The notes under the pieces were generated by a model. The model made no database searches. It worked only from the letters and a program-made list of their open reading frames with translations, and was not told the DNA's origin. Shown one piece after another: positions 7,139 through 16,218 of a DNA stretch of 36,156 nucleotides (within the stretch, counting starts at the first letter, position 1; each line of letters starts with the position of its first letter). Position numbers and translations under genes: made by a program. Location: positions 1 to 36,156 of the forward strand of contig REBY01000073.1 in the NCBI GenBank assembly GCA_007692485.1, given 5' to 3'. Origin of the DNA: Pseudomonadaceae bacterium (GTDB lineage Bacteria > Pseudomonadota > Gammaproteobacteria > Pseudomonadales > Pseudomonadaceae).

Positions 7139-8584
7139 ATGGCTGACGACAGCACTCCCGCAGAACATCTTGAAGAAGACCTGACCAGCCGTTTTCCGAC
7201 GGCCTATACCATTCTGTTTTTGCTCATCATTCTGGTTGCGGCACTGACCTGGATTATTCCCGCAGGCCAGTATGAGAGGGTAATGAATGATGAAATCGGC
7301 CGCGAAGTGGCTGTGCCTGGCACCTTCGAGCTGGTCGAGCCCAACCCGCAGGGCATTGTCGAGGTATTGATGGCGCCAACGGCGGGTTTTTATGACCCGG
7401 ACAGTTATGTAGCCAATGCTATCGACGTTGCGCTCTTTGTGTTGTTTTTGGGCGGCTTTCTCGGCGTGGTGAATGCCACCGGGGCTATTGATACCGGGAT
7501 ACGCAGCGCCATGCATCGCCTGGAGGGGAGAGAGATCTGGATGATTCCGATCCTTATGGTGCTCTTTGCCTTGGGCGGCACGACCTACGGCATGGCCGAG
7601 GAGACCCTGGCGTTTTACGCCATTCTTATTCCGATCATTATTGCGGCGGGCTATGACTCGATCACCGGTGTAGCCATTATTCTGATCGGGGCCGGTATCG
7701 GGGTGCTGGGTTCGACCATCAACCCGTTTGCCACCGTGATTGCCTCCAATGCTGCGGGAATACCCTTTACCGACGGCATGGTGATGCGCCTGGTGTTGTT
7801 GATTGGCGGCTTGCTGATCTGCTGCGCCTACGTGATGCGTTATGCCAAGCGGGTGAAGGATGACCCATCCCGCTCCATTGTGGCGCGTCAGCGTGAAGCC
7901 CATCGCAAGTTGTTCTTGCAGGGCCATGATGAGCTGAAAGACGTGGGCCTGACGCTGACCCAGAAGCTGGTGCTGGTGATCTTCGGTATGACCTTTGTGG
8001 TCATGGTCTGGGGGGTGTCTACCCAGGACTGGTGGATGGCCAGTATGGGCTCGCTGTTCCTGGCCGCAGCTATTGTGGTGGGCCTGGTGGGTCGGCTTGG
8101 TGAAAAACGCCTGACCGGCAGTTTCGTTGATGGCGCGCGTGATTTGCTCGGTGTTGCCCTGGTGGTCGGTTTGGCCCGGGGCATCGTGGTCATCATGGAA
8201 CAGGGCATGATCGCTGATTCCATCCTGCACAGCGCCGAGATGACGCTGGGCGGCCTACCGCCCTTGGGCTTTATCAACCTGATCTTCTGGATTGAAGTGG
8301 GCATGAGCTTTTTCGTGCCGTCTTCATCCGGCCTCGCGGTACTCTCGATGCCGATCCTGGCGCCGCTGGCAGACTTTGCCAATGTTGACCGCGACCTGGT
8401 GGTAACCGCTTATCAATCGGCCAATGGCCTGGTGAACCTGATCAACCCCACTTTTGCGGTGGTGATCGGTGGCCTGGCGATCGGACGCATTGCCTATGAT
8501 CGGTGGTTGGTCTTTATCTGGCCCTTGCTGCTGATTCTGGCCATTTTCATCACCCTGGTAATCAGCGTCGGTGCTTTTTTATAA
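7139..8584 (+). CDS. arcD: YfcC/DcuC-type transporter, probable arginine/ornithine antiporter
   Basis: Polytopic inner-membrane protein of 481 aa. The N-terminus ([20 protein letters not shown] then [10 protein letters not shown]) and the central [21 protein letters not shown] are typical of the YfcC family (DcuC-like fold), to which the ArcD antiporters of lactic acid bacteria and others belong. About ten to twelve membrane segments can be drawn. First position in an arcDABC operon makes arginine-in/ornithine-out exchange the likely job. This differs from P. aeruginosa ArcD, which is of the APC family. AAGGAG lies seven bases before the ATG. The next gene follows after 22 bases. Substrate is inferred from context. 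Confidence 0.85.
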   Translation: MADDSTPAEHLEEDLTSRFPTAYTILFLLIILVAALTWIIPAGQYERVMNDEIGREVAVPGTFELVEPNPQGIVEVLMAPTAGFYDPDSYVANAIDVALFVLFLGGFLGVVNATGAIDTGIRSAMHRLEGREIWMIPILMVLFALGGTTYGMAEETLAFYAILIPIIIAAGYDSITGVAIILIGAGIGVLGSTINPFATVIASNAAGIPFTDGMVMRLVLLIGGLLICCAYVMRYAKRVKDDPSRSIVARQREAHRKLFLQGHDELKDVGLTLTQKLVLVIFGMTFVVMVWGVSTQDWWMASMGSLFLAAAIVVGLVGRLGEKRLTGSFVDGARDLLGVALVVGLARGIVVIMEQGMIADSILHSAEMTLGGLPPLGFINLIFWIEVGMSFFVPSSSGLAVLSMPILAPLADFANVDRDLVVTAYQSANGLVNLINPTFAVVIGGLAIGRIAYDRWLVFIWPLLLILAIFITLVISVGAFL

Positions 8585-8606
8585 GCACCGGCACAAGGAG
8601 ATAAAC

Positions 8607-9836
8607 ATGACTGAACATACTCTTGGCGTGCACTCGGAAACCGGGGTGCTGCGCCAGGTTATCGTTTGCCGCCCAGGCCTGGCCCATCGCCGGTTGACCC
8701 CCAGTAATTGCGACGCACTGTTATTTGATGACGTGTTCTGGGTCAAGCAGGCGCAGAAAGACCACGACGTATTTGCCGGCTTGATGCGCGCCCGTGGGGT
8801 GGAAGTGCTGGACGTCAACGAGCTGCTGGCTGAAACCCTGGATATCAGCAAGGCCCGCGCCTGGATTCTGGATAACCGGATCAACTGGAATCATATTGGC
8901 GTGGGCATGATTTCTGACCTGCGTGCCTGGATGGATGAGCTGCCAGGCCAGCGGCTGGCGGAGTTTTTGATTGGTGGGCTGCAGGTCAATGATCTGCCCT
9001 TTGACCCAACGGGGTTGTTCGGCAACCACTTAGGGCCTTATGGCTTTGTGTTGCCGCCGCTACCCAACTTTCTGTTTACCCGTGACAACAGTGCCTGGAT
9101 TTACGGTGGCGTGACCTTGAACCCGATGTTCTGGGCGGCACGCAAGCCGGAAACCCTGTTGATGGCAGGGATCTACCAGTTTCATCCGACATTTGCCGGC
9201 AAGGTTGAGGTGCTCTGGGGTGATCCGCTCAAGGATCAGGGCCTGGCTACTCTGGAAGGCGGCGACATCATGCCGGTCGGTAACGGAGCGGTATTGGTGG
9301 GCATGGGTGAGCGCACATCGCCGCAAGCGATTGGCCAGTTGGCTGCCGCCCTGTTCGAGCGCGGCACCGTCGACCGGGTAGTAGCTTGCCAGATCCCGAA
9401 GACGCGTTCGGCCATGCACCTGGACACGATTTTCACCTTCTGCGGCGGCAATGTGGTGACCAGCTTCACGGAAATGGCCGACCAGATGGTCTGTTATGAC
9501 CTGCGCCCTGGCAAGGGCAGCAAACATCTCACATTCAGCCAGGATCCGCGGCCGATGTTTGATGTGGTGGCTGACGTGCTGGGTTATGACGCGCTGACCG
9601 TGGTGCCCACGGGTGGCGACAACCCTGCCGAGCGCGAACGTGAACAATGGAACGACGGCAACAATGTGCTGGCGCTGAGCCCGGGCGTGGTCATTGGTTA
9701 CGACCGCAATGACGATACCAACGCTGCTCTGGAAGCGGCGGGCATTGAAGTGCTCAAGGTCCCTGGCGCAGAGCTGGGCCGAGGTCGCGGTGGCGGGCGT
9801 TGTATGAGTTGCCCGACTATCCGCGACGCAATTTGA
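8607..9836 (+). CDS. arcA: Arginine deiminase
   Basis: Hydrolyses arginine to citrulline and ammonia, the first step of the ATP-yielding arginine deiminase pathway in the cytosol. The product is 409 aa (P. aeruginosa ArcA is 418). Active-site parts are visible: FTRDN (157-161), MHLDT with H271 and D273, and the nucleophile C399 in GGGRCMSCP near the C-terminus. Offsets of seven from the known P. aeruginosa His278/Asp280/Cys406 are consistent throughout. The start at 8607 has AAGGAG six bases upstream; an earlier in-frame start lies inside arcD. It is the second gene of arcDABC. Confidence 0.97.
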   Translation: MTEHTLGVHSETGVLRQVIVCRPGLAHRRLTPSNCDALLFDDVFWVKQAQKDHDVFAGLMRARGVEVLDVNELLAETLDISKARAWILDNRINWNHIGVGMISDLRAWMDELPGQRLAEFLIGGLQVNDLPFDPTGLFGNHLGPYGFVLPPLPNFLFTRDNSAWIYGGVTLNPMFWAARKPETLLMAGIYQFHPTFAGKVEVLWGDPLKDQGLATLEGGDIMPVGNGAVLVGMGERTSPQAIGQLAAALFERGTVDRVVACQIPKTRSAMHLDTIFTFCGGNVVTSFTEMADQMVCYDLRPGKGSKHLTFSQDPRPMFDVVADVLGYDALTVVPTGGDNPAEREREQWNDGNNVLALSPGVVIGYDRNDDTNAALEAAGIEVLKVPGAELGRGRGGGRCMSCPTIRDAI

Positions 9837-9854
9837 TCAGCAAGGATCTATACC

Positions 9855-10856
9855 ATGGCGTTCAACCTGAAAAACCGGCACTTTCTCACCCTGCGTGATT
9901 TCACGCCGCGGGAAATTGCCTTTTTGCTCAAGCTGGCGGCTGACCTGAAAACCGCCAAATATGCCGGCACCGAAATGCCGTTATTGCAGGGCAAGGATAT
10001 TGCCCTGATTTTCGAAAAGGACTCGACCCGTACCCGGGTCGGTTTTGAAGTGGCGGCCTTTGATCAGGGCGCGCGGGTCACCTACCTCGGCCCGACCGGC
10101 ACTCATATCGGCCATAAAGAGTCGGTCAAGGATACTGCGCGGGTACTTGGCCGGGTGTATGACGCTATCGAGTACCGCGGCTTTGGGCAGAATATTGTGG
10201 AAGAGCTGGCTGAGCATGCCGGGGTACCGGTCTATAACGGCTTGACCAATGAATTCCACCCTACCCAGATTCTGGCCGATTTTCTGACCATGCAGGAAAA
10301 CACCGAAAAACCGCTGCGCGATGTGGCGTATGTGTTTATCGGTGATGCCGCTAACAATATGGGCGACAGCCTGCTGATCGGCGGTGCCAAGATGGGCATG
10401 GATGTGCGTCTGTGTGCGCCCGAGGCCTGCTGGCCGCATGCCGATATCCAGCAGGAGGCGCAGACCATTGCTGAAAGCACTGGCGCGCGCATCACCATTA
10501 CCGAGGATATCGATACGGCGGTGGCCGGCGTTGATTTTGTCTATACCGATGTTTGGGTGTCGATGGGCGAGCCGGAAGAAAAATGGGCTGAGCGCATCAA
10601 GCTACTGCTGCCCTATCAAGTGAATGCGGCGCTGATGGCCAAGACGGGTAATCCGCGGGTGCGTTTTATGCACTGCCTGCCAGCCTTCCACAATACGGAT
10701 ACCGCCGTGGGTCGGGAGATGCAGGAGAAGTTCGGCATTGCTGCCATGGAAGTCACCGATGAGGTGTTCGAGAGCCCGGCCTCGATCGTTTTTGACCAGG
10801 CGGAGAACCGTATGCACACCATCAAGGCGGTCCTTGTCGCCACTTTGGGAGCCTGA
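9855..10856 (+). CDS. arcB: Ornithine carbamoyltransferase, catabolic
   Basis: Splits citrulline by phosphorolysis into ornithine and carbamoyl phosphate. The 333-aa protein has the carbamoyl-phosphate loop STRTR (57-61), HPTQ (135-138) and the ornithine-side HCLP (273-276) followed by AFHNT. The operon position between arcA and arcC marks it as the catabolic enzyme rather than the biosynthetic ArgF. AAGGA lies eight bases before the ATG. It ends one base before the arcC GTG start. Confidence 0.96.
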   Translation: MAFNLKNRHFLTLRDFTPREIAFLLKLAADLKTAKYAGTEMPLLQGKDIALIFEKDSTRTRVGFEVAAFDQGARVTYLGPTGTHIGHKESVKDTARVLGRVYDAIEYRGFGQNIVEELAEHAGVPVYNGLTNEFHPTQILADFLTMQENTEKPLRDVAYVFIGDAANNMGDSLLIGGAKMGMDVRLCAPEACWPHADIQQEAQTIAESTGARITITEDIDTAVAGVDFVYTDVWVSMGEPEEKWAERIKLLLPYQVNAALMAKTGNPRVRFMHCLPAFHNTDTAVGREMQEKFGIAAMEVTDEVFESPASIVFDQAENRMHTIKAVLVATLGA

Positions 10857-10857
10857 G

Positions 10858-11763
10858 GTGCTGGTCGTCGCCGCACTGGGCGGTAATGCCTTGCTGAAAC
10901 GTGGGGAGCCGCTGACCGCGAGTAACCAGCGGGCCAATGTGCAGATTGCAGCCAAGTCATTGGCCGCCATTGTCCGGGCTGGGCACGATCTGGTGGTTAC
11001 CCACGGCAACGGCCCGCAGGTCGGGCTGCTGGCGTTACAAGGGGCGGCCTACAAGCCGGATGAAGCTTATCCGCTGGATGTGCTGGGGGCGGAAACCGAA
11101 GGCATGATCGGTTACATCATCGAACAGGAGCTGGAAAACGCGCTCAACCATGACCGGCCGGTAGCGACCCTGCTGACCCAGGTGGTTGTCGACCAGCATG
11201 ATCCCGCCTTTGCCAAACCAACCAAGTTTGTTGGGCCGGTGTATACGCGGGAGGAGGCTGAAACACGGGCCAAGGCGGCAGGCTGGCACATCGCCCAGGA
11301 CGGTGAGCAGTGGCGGCGGGTGGTGCCGTCACCGAAACCGCTGGAAATTCCGGACATGCGGGTGATTCGCCTGTTATTGGACAAGGGCGTGGTTGTTATC
11401 TGTGCTGGCGGTGGCGGGATTCCCGTGCTGCGGCGTGAGGATGGCGGCATGGTGGGCGTGGAGGCGGTGATCGACAAGGATGCTGCCAGCGCATTGTTGG
11501 CCCTGGAGCTCAACGCTGATGCCCTGCTGTTACTGACTGACGTGGATGCTATTTACCGTGATTTTGGTACTGACCACGCCGCTGCGATCAAGCGCCTGAC
11601 GGTGCCGCAGGCCCGAGGTCTGGACCTGCCGGCCGGGTCGATGGGGCCGAAGCTGACGGCTGCTGCTGATTTTGCTACCGCAGGCGGGCTGAGTGGCATT
11701 GGTCGGTTGGAAGATGCGCTGGCCATCCTGGATGGCCAGGCAGGTACTTGTGTGTGTAACTAA
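10858..11763 (+). CDS. arcC: Carbamate kinase
   Basis: Transfers phosphate from carbamoyl phosphate to ADP, the ATP-making last step of the pathway. It has 301 aa with LGGNALL at the N-terminus, HGNGPQVG (49-56), PLDVLGAETEGMIGY, CAGGGGIP (182-189), GVEAVIDKD and GSMGPK, all typical of the family. The start is an unusual GTG one base after the arcB stop; GGGAG six bases upstream and alignment with known ArcC N-termini support it. The frame is open further upstream, inside arcB, but without homology. The 3' end overlaps the opposing gene by four bases. Confidence 0.95.
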   Translation: MLVVAALGGNALLKRGEPLTASNQRANVQIAAKSLAAIVRAGHDLVVTHGNGPQVGLLALQGAAYKPDEAYPLDVLGAETEGMIGYIIEQELENALNHDRPVATLLTQVVVDQHDPAFAKPTKFVGPVYTREEAETRAKAAGWHIAQDGEQWRRVVPSPKPLEIPDMRVIRLLLDKGVVVICAGGGGIPVLRREDGGMVGVEAVIDKDAASALLALELNADALLLLTDVDAIYRDFGTDHAAAIKRLTVPQARGLDLPAGSMGPKLTAAADFATAGGLSGIGRLEDALAILDGQAGTCVCN

Positions 11764-12398
11764 ACAGTGGCCAGGCGGATATCCATCCCCAACCGGCTCG
11801 ACAGGCAAGGCCACTGATCCCAGAGCTGTTGGCGTTGGCTGGCATCCATGCGGTCAAGATGTCGCTGGAAGTCTGCGCTGGTAAACAGGCTGGCCGGCAA
11901 CAGGCCGTTGACGGCTTCTTCAACGGCTGAATCCAGCTGATTGGCAAAGGGCTCGCCGAGCAGGTGGTGCACGATCAGGTTGGCGCGGGTGGTATCCAGC
12001 GGTATCAGGGGCACGCCGCCGTGGCTGGCATAGCGATCATTGACCTCCTCAACCAGGCGGTGCGCCAGGTAGGCTTCGTCCAGCAGAGCCAGCATGCCAT
12101 GGTGCTCGGCGGGTAATTCCGGCGGCTGCAGGAAAAAATCTGCAGCCACTCTGAGTACTGGTAGCAACAAAGGCTCAAGGTTGGCCTGGCGCGCAACACT
12201 TTGCGCGGCTTCCAGTACGTCAGGTACTTCCTGAATGTAAGCCTCAACAAAATGCAGCAGCCCATCGGCCCCATCGGCCGGGGGAGAGATGCTGCTGTGC
12301 AGGTGCGGCAATCGCTCAGCCAGCCATTGGTGTAGGAGGTTGTGCTGGTCCTGTTGCTGGACACGCTGCACGCTATCGCGCAAGGCAGTGATATTCAT
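11760..12398 (-). CDS. Conserved hypothetical cytosolic protein
   Basis: Protein of 212 aa that I do not recognise. It appears soluble and mostly helical, with no signal peptide or membrane segment, and begins MNITALRDSVQRVQQQDQHN. A DEAYLAHRLVEEVNDRY stretch near the middle is the most conserved-looking part. A GGAG eight bases before the start supports it. It converges on arcC, the two stop codons overlapping in CTAA, with no terminator visible between them. It is upstream of and divergent from the coxB operon. No role can be assigned. Confidence 0.75.
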   Translation of the reverse strand: MNITALRDSVQRVQQQDQHNLLHQWLAERLPHLHSSISPPADGADGLLHFVEAYIQEVPDVLEAAQSVARQANLEPLLLPVLRVAADFFLQPPELPAEHHGMLALLDEAYLAHRLVEEVNDRYASHGGVPLIPLDTTRANLIVHHLLGEPFANQLDSAVEEAVNGLLPASLFTSADFQRHLDRMDASQRQQLWDQWPCLSSRLGMDIRLATV

Positions 12399-12560
12399 GG
12401 GGCAGACTCCGTAGTCGCAGACATCGAGCGGCGACCATGGCGGTTGATTGGCAAAGTGTTGGTGTCATTATCTGACTCAGAATCTAGCAGACAATTCTGT
12501 AAATGCTAGCAGGGAGACAGTATAGCCAGTGATTGCCTCGAAGCTGAGCCATAAATCAGC

Positions 12561-12589
12561 CTTGATCACTGAGAGCTCTCTGAATCAGG
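12561..12589. repeat. Palindrome cluster upstream of coxB
   Basis: The perfect 10-bp palindrome GAGAGCTCTC (12571-12580) is flanked by TTGAT (12562-12566) and ATCAG (12584-12588), making a larger imperfect symmetric element. It could be an operator with widely spaced half-sites. No known regulator is recognised. Confidence 0.4.
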
Positions 12590-12600
12590 CTTGTCCGGTA

Positions 12601-12619
12601 ATATTCTTTAGCAGAATAT
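12601..12619. repeat. Hyphenated palindrome upstream of coxB
   Basis: ATATTCT (12601-12607) and AGAATAT (12613-12619) form perfect 7-bp arms around TTAGC. It ends 13 bases before the ANR box. AT-rich symmetric arms of this size suit a dimeric regulator. It is not a terminator, since it is upstream of the promoter and lacks a GC stem. Confidence 0.45.
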
Positions 12620-12632
12620 GATTTTGTGCGTC

Positions 12633-12646
12633 TTGACATTGATCAA
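12633..12646 (+). promoter_or_regulatory. ANR/FNR-type box upstream of coxB
   Basis: TTGAC-ATTG-ATCAA matches nine of ten fixed positions of the FNR/ANR consensus TTGAT-N4-ATCAA. Its centre lies about 58-61 bases upstream of the start predicted from the -10 at 12686, near the class I activator position. It could also support repression without oxygen; the sequence cannot decide. Confidence 0.7.
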
Positions 12647-12663
12647 AAAAAGCAAATTTTACG

Positions 12664-12691
12664 TTGCGATGTGACGGCTGCGGACTATACT
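12664..12691 (+). promoter_or_regulatory. Predicted coxB promoter with a sigma-S-like -10
   Basis: TTGCGA (12664-12669), a 16-base spacer and TATACT (12686-12691). With the preceding C the -10 reads CTATACT, the preferred form for RpoS. In P. aeruginosa the aa3 oxidase genes are known to be RpoS-dependent, which fits, but sigma-70 could use this promoter too. Confidence 0.55.
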
Positions 12692-12844
12692 CGATGTGTC
12701 TGGTCGCTTTTTGGGGGCGGTCTGTGGACCGGAACGACCGGGAATCCGGCTTTGCCGTATCTCTCGATCCTTTGCAGCGCAAAGGCATTTGCCTGCACGC
12801 CCGCCTACCAGCACGAATAACAACAATAGTATGGGGAACCGGGA

Positions 12845-13972
12845 ATGTTGCGATTAGCAAGTACCTGGCTGGTGGCCCTGAGTACGCTCATGGCCAGTGC
12901 AGCGGCCAGTGCCGAATGGGGATTCAATATGACGCGAGGGGTGACTGAAATCAGCCGCTCGGTCTACAGCCTACACATGACGATCTTCTGGATCTGCGTG
13001 GTCATCGGCGTCATCGTCTTTAGCGTGATGTTCTATTCGATGTTTGCGCATCGAAAATCCAAAGGCGCTGTTCCATCCAAGTTTCATGAGCACTTGGGGC
13101 TTGAAATCCTCTGGACCGTGATTCCTCTGTTGATTCTGATTGGCATGGCCGTTCCGGCCACCAAAGTGCTGATCAAGATCTATGACACACAAGACGCTGA
13201 TATGGACGTGTTGATCACGGGTTATCAGTGGCGCTGGGGTTATGAATACCTCGGTGAAGATGTCAGCTTCATGAGCAATCTGAGCACCTCATCGGAAGAG
13301 ATCTACAACCAGGTCGAGAAGGGCGAAAATTATTTGCTTGAGGTTGATAACCCCCTGGTGCTTCCTATCGGTCAAAAAGTCCGTTTCCTGATTACTGCTG
13401 CTGACGTTATTCACTCTTGGTGGGTACCGGCTTTTGCGGTGAAGAAAGACGCTATTCCCGGGTTTATTAATGAAGCCTGGACGCGCATCGACGAGCCGGG
13501 CATCTACCGCGGGCAATGTGCTGAGCTCTGCGGTATTGATCATGCCTACATGCCGATTGTTGTGATTGCCAAAGAGCAGGAAGATTACGACGCCTGGCTG
13601 GCCGAGCAGAAAGAAGCGGCGGCGCTGGAGCGTGAGCTGGCCTCCAGAGAGTGGACCTTGCCGGAATTGATGGAGCGTGGCGAGCGTGTTTACGCCTCTG
13701 CCTGCGCGTCCTGTCACCAGGTGAATGGTGAGGGCCTGCCGCCGACCTTCCCGTCGTTGGTAGGTACCGAGATGATGCTCAATGATATTGAGGGTCATAT
13801 CGACGTGGTGGTCAACGGGGTGCGTGGTACCTCTATGGCGGCCTTTGGCAATCAATTGTCTGAAGTCGAAATCGCAGCCGTCATCACTTACGAGCGTAAT
13901 GCTTGGGGTAATGACACCGGGGACATTATTACCCCACTGCAGATTCTCGAATTCAAACAGGCCCAGGAATAG
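12845..13972 (+). CDS. coxB: Cytochrome c oxidase subunit II with C-terminal cytochrome c domain
   Basis: Subunit II of the aa3 terminal oxidase (caa3-like, 375 aa). A signal peptide (1-23, ending ASA) precedes two membrane helices (about 41-65 and 84-108). The periplasmic CuA domain carries H190 (VIHSWW) and the motif C225-AEL-C229-GID-H233-AY-M236. A fused cytochrome c domain binds heme through CASCH (287-291), with a likely axial Met in GTSMAAF. The protein takes electrons from soluble cytochromes c and passes them through heme c and CuA to subunit I. A GGGG-type ribosome site is about seven bases before the ATG. It is first in the cox operon; coxA follows after ten bases. Confidence 0.96.
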   Translation: MLRLASTWLVALSTLMASAAASAEWGFNMTRGVTEISRSVYSLHMTIFWICVVIGVIVFSVMFYSMFAHRKSKGAVPSKFHEHLGLEILWTVIPLLILIGMAVPATKVLIKIYDTQDADMDVLITGYQWRWGYEYLGEDVSFMSNLSTSSEEIYNQVEKGENYLLEVDNPLVLPIGQKVRFLITAADVIHSWWVPAFAVKKDAIPGFINEAWTRIDEPGIYRGQCAELCGIDHAYMPIVVIAKEQEDYDAWLAEQKEAAALERELASREWTLPELMERGERVYASACASCHQVNGEGLPPTFPSLVGTEMMLNDIEGHIDVVVNGVRGTSMAAFGNQLSEVEIAAVITYERNAWGNDTGDIITPLQILEFKQAQE

Positions 13973-13982
13973 GAGACCCGTC

Positions 13983-15566
13983 ATGAGCACAGTGATTGAT
14001 CACCATCACGATGATCATGCGCACGGTCCTGCCAAGGGCCTGTCGCGCTGGTTGTTGACGACCAACCACAAAGATATCGGTACGATGTACTTGTGGTTCA
14101 GTTTTGCCATGTTCCTGATCGGTGGCTGCATGGCCATGGTCATTCGAGCCGAGCTGTTCCAGCCCGGTCTGCAACTGGTTGACCCCAACTTCTTCAACCA
14201 GATGACCACCATGCACGGCCTGATCATGGTCTTTGGTGCGGTTATGCCGGCCTTTGTCGGGCTGGCCAACTGGATGATTCCGATGATGATCGGGGCGCCG
14301 GATATGGCCTTGCCACGCATGAACAACTTCAGCTTCTGGCTGCTGCCGGTCGCCTTTGGCTTGCTGCTGTCGACGTTGTTCATGGCAGGCGGTGGACCGA
14401 ACTTCGGCTGGACTTTCTACGCGCCCTTGTCGACCACCTATGCGCCGCCAAGCGTGACCTACTTCATCTTTGCCATCCACGTGGCGGGTATCAGTTCGAT
14501 CATGGGGGCAATTAATATTGTGGCCACCATTCTGAACATGCGCGCCCCGGGCATGACGCTGATGAAAATGCCGCTGTTCGTCTGGACCTGGCTGATTACT
14601 GGTTTCCTGCTGATTGCAGTGATGCCGGTTCTGGCAGGTCTGGTAACCATGATGCTGATGGATATTCACTTCGGCACCAGCTTCTTCAATGCTGCCGGTG
14701 GTGGTGATCCAGTGATGTTCCAGCATATCTTCTGGTTCTTCGGACACCCTGAGGTCTATATCATGATTCTGCCGGCCTTTGGCGCGGTGAGCATGATTAT
14801 TCCGGCTTTCAGCCGCAAGCCGCTGTTCGGTTACACCTCCATGGTGTATGCCACCGCAGCCATTGCCTTCCTGTCCTTTGTGGTCTGGGCGCACCATATG
14901 TTTACCGTCGGCATACCGCTGACCGGTCAGCTGTTCTTCATGTACGCGACTATGCTGATTGCGGTGCCGACCGGGGTGAAGATATTCAACTGGGTAACCA
15001 CCATGTTCCGGGGTTCGTTGACCTTTGAGGCACCGATGCTGTTCTCGATCGCCTTCGTCATCCTGTTCACCATCGGTGGTTTCTCTGGTCTGATGTTGGC
15101 CATCGCGCCGGCGGATTTCCAGTATCACGATACCTATTTTGTGGTTGCTCACTTCCATTATGTGCTGGTGCCTGGCGCGATCTTTGGGATCTTTGCCTCG
15201 GTCTATTACTGGCTGCCGAAGTGGACCGGCCACATGTATGACGAAGTGCTGGCCAAGACGCATTTCTGGGTCTCTTTCGTCGGTATGAACCTGGCTTTCT
15301 TCCCGATGCACTTTGTCGGCCTGGCCGGCATGCCACGACGTATTCCGGACTACAACATGATGTTTGCCAACTTCAACATGATCTCGTCGATTGGCGCCTT
15401 CATGTTTGCGGCAACCCAGTTGCTGTTCTTGTATATCGTCATCAAGTGCGTGCGCGGCGGTAAGAAAGCCTCGGCATGCCCGTGGGATGGTGCTGAAGGT
15501 CTGGAATGGTCAGTGCCTTCGCCGGCGCCCTACCATACGTTCACCACGCCACCCGAAGTGAAGTAA
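13983..15566 (+). CDS. coxA: Cytochrome c oxidase subunit I
   Basis: Catalytic subunit of 527 aa with about twelve membrane helices; reduces O2 to water and pumps protons. Ligands are visible: H78 (TMHGLIM) and H392 for heme a and H390 for heme a3 (VVAHFHYVL), and H255, H304 and H305 for CuB (HPEVY, AHHMF), with the cross-linked Y259. A His/Asp-rich N-terminus (IDHHHDDHAHG) precedes the first helix. The start at 13983 is fixed by AGGAG seven bases upstream, which overlaps the coxB stop codon; the open frame extends into coxB without homology. Confidence 0.97.
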   Translation: MSTVIDHHHDDHAHGPAKGLSRWLLTTNHKDIGTMYLWFSFAMFLIGGCMAMVIRAELFQPGLQLVDPNFFNQMTTMHGLIMVFGAVMPAFVGLANWMIPMMIGAPDMALPRMNNFSFWLLPVAFGLLLSTLFMAGGGPNFGWTFYAPLSTTYAPPSVTYFIFAIHVAGISSIMGAINIVATILNMRAPGMTLMKMPLFVWTWLITGFLLIAVMPVLAGLVTMMLMDIHFGTSFFNAAGGGDPVMFQHIFWFFGHPEVYIMILPAFGAVSMIIPAFSRKPLFGYTSMVYATAAIAFLSFVVWAHHMFTVGIPLTGQLFFMYATMLIAVPTGVKIFNWVTTMFRGSLTFEAPMLFSIAFVILFTIGGFSGLMLAIAPADFQYHDTYFVVAHFHYVLVPGAIFGIFASVYYWLPKWTGHMYDEVLAKTHFWVSFVGMNLAFFPMHFVGLAGMPRRIPDYNMMFANFNMISSIGAFMFAATQLLFLYIVIKCVRGGKKASACPWDGAEGLEWSVPSPAPYHTFTTPPEVK

Positions 15567-15582
15567 CCACAGGAGCTGGAAC

Positions 15583-16149
15583 ATGACCGAAGGTATGAGC
15601 AACAAGCGATTGATAACCTGGCTGTTTGTGCTGGTCGTCGGCATGTTCGGCTTCGGCTTTGCCCTGGTCCCGATTTATGACGTGATTTGTGATGCCTTTG
15701 GTATCAACGGCAAGACCAGTAGTACGGCCTATACCGGTAGCGACAAGGTAGTGGATGAGTCGCGGGAAATTCGTATGCAGTTCATTTCCAGTAATGCCGG
15801 AGGCATGGTTTGGCGCTTCGGCCCGGAAACCAACGAGTTGGTGCTGCATCCGGGTGAAACCAAGGTGATGAACTTTATTGCGCATAACCCGACAGACAAA
15901 CCCATGGTGGCTCAGGCCATTCCCAGCGTAGCGCCGTCCACGGCGGCGGCTTATCTGCACAAGACCGAGTGCTTCTGTTTTGAGCAGCAGGTGTTGCAGC
16001 CCGGGGAAACCGTGGAAATGCCGGTGCGTTTCATTATTGACCCAGGCCTGCCGAACGAAGTGCGACGCATGACGCTGGCCTATACCCTGTTTGATGTTAC
16101 CGAGCGCATGAGCGACTTGATTGAGGTCGCCGCGCTGCAAACGAATTAA
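15583..16149 (+). CDS. ctaG: Cytochrome c oxidase assembly protein, Cox11/CtaG
   Basis: Copper chaperone that delivers copper to the CuB site of CoxA. It has 188 aa: one N-terminal membrane helix (about residues 12-32, including LVPIYD after it) and a periplasmic immunoglobulin-like domain. The copper motif CFCF is at C130 and C132, in KTECFCFEQQ. AGGAG lies seven bases before the first ATG; a second ATG four codons on is less well placed. It is the third gene of the cox operon, matching PA0107 in P. aeruginosa. Confidence 0.95.
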   Translation: MTEGMSNKRLITWLFVLVVGMFGFGFALVPIYDVICDAFGINGKTSSTAYTGSDKVVDESREIRMQFISSNAGGMVWRFGPETNELVLHPGETKVMNFIAHNPTDKPMVAQAIPSVAPSTAAAYLHKTECFCFEQQVLQPGETVEMPVRFIIDPGLPNEVRRMTLAYTLFDVTERMSDLIEVAALQTN

Positions 16150-16218
16150 GCAGGCGCGATCTAACGAGGGTTATTTCGCTACTGCTTGGTGATGGCTGCC
16201 GGACAAGGAGAACAAGAG

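Larger units (their letters stand above)
12399..12844. other. 446-bp regulatory region upstream of coxB
   Basis: No credible gene lies in this stretch; the short open frames lack ribosome sites and familiar sequence. It holds, left to right, a small inverted repeat (GCTGA 12543-12547 with TCAGC 12556-12560), a 10-bp palindrome flanked by TTGAT/ATCAG, a 19-base hyphenated palindrome, an ANR box and a -10/-35 pair, listed separately. The 150 bases after the promoter form a long leader before coxB. Confidence 0.6.

Noticed and set aside
6964-7146. Small open frame running into arcD
   Set aside because: It spans the predicted promoter and transcription start, so it could not be fully transcribed.
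7016-8230. Minus-strand open frame of 404 codons opposite arcD
   Set aside because: Again a His/Gln-rich shadow of a membrane-protein gene, with no start signal.
12561-12589. Terminator between the unknown gene and coxB
   Set aside because: It is upstream of the promoters of both divergent genes and has no T run, so it is more likely an operator.
12626-12820. Small open frame in the coxB leader
   Set aside because: It overlaps the ANR box and promoter, lacks a ribosome site and resembles no known leader peptide.
13953-15311. Minus-strand open frame of 452 codons opposite coxA
   Set aside because: Its composition is very rich in His, Gln and Arg with no domain, as expected of an antisense shadow of a membrane protein gene.
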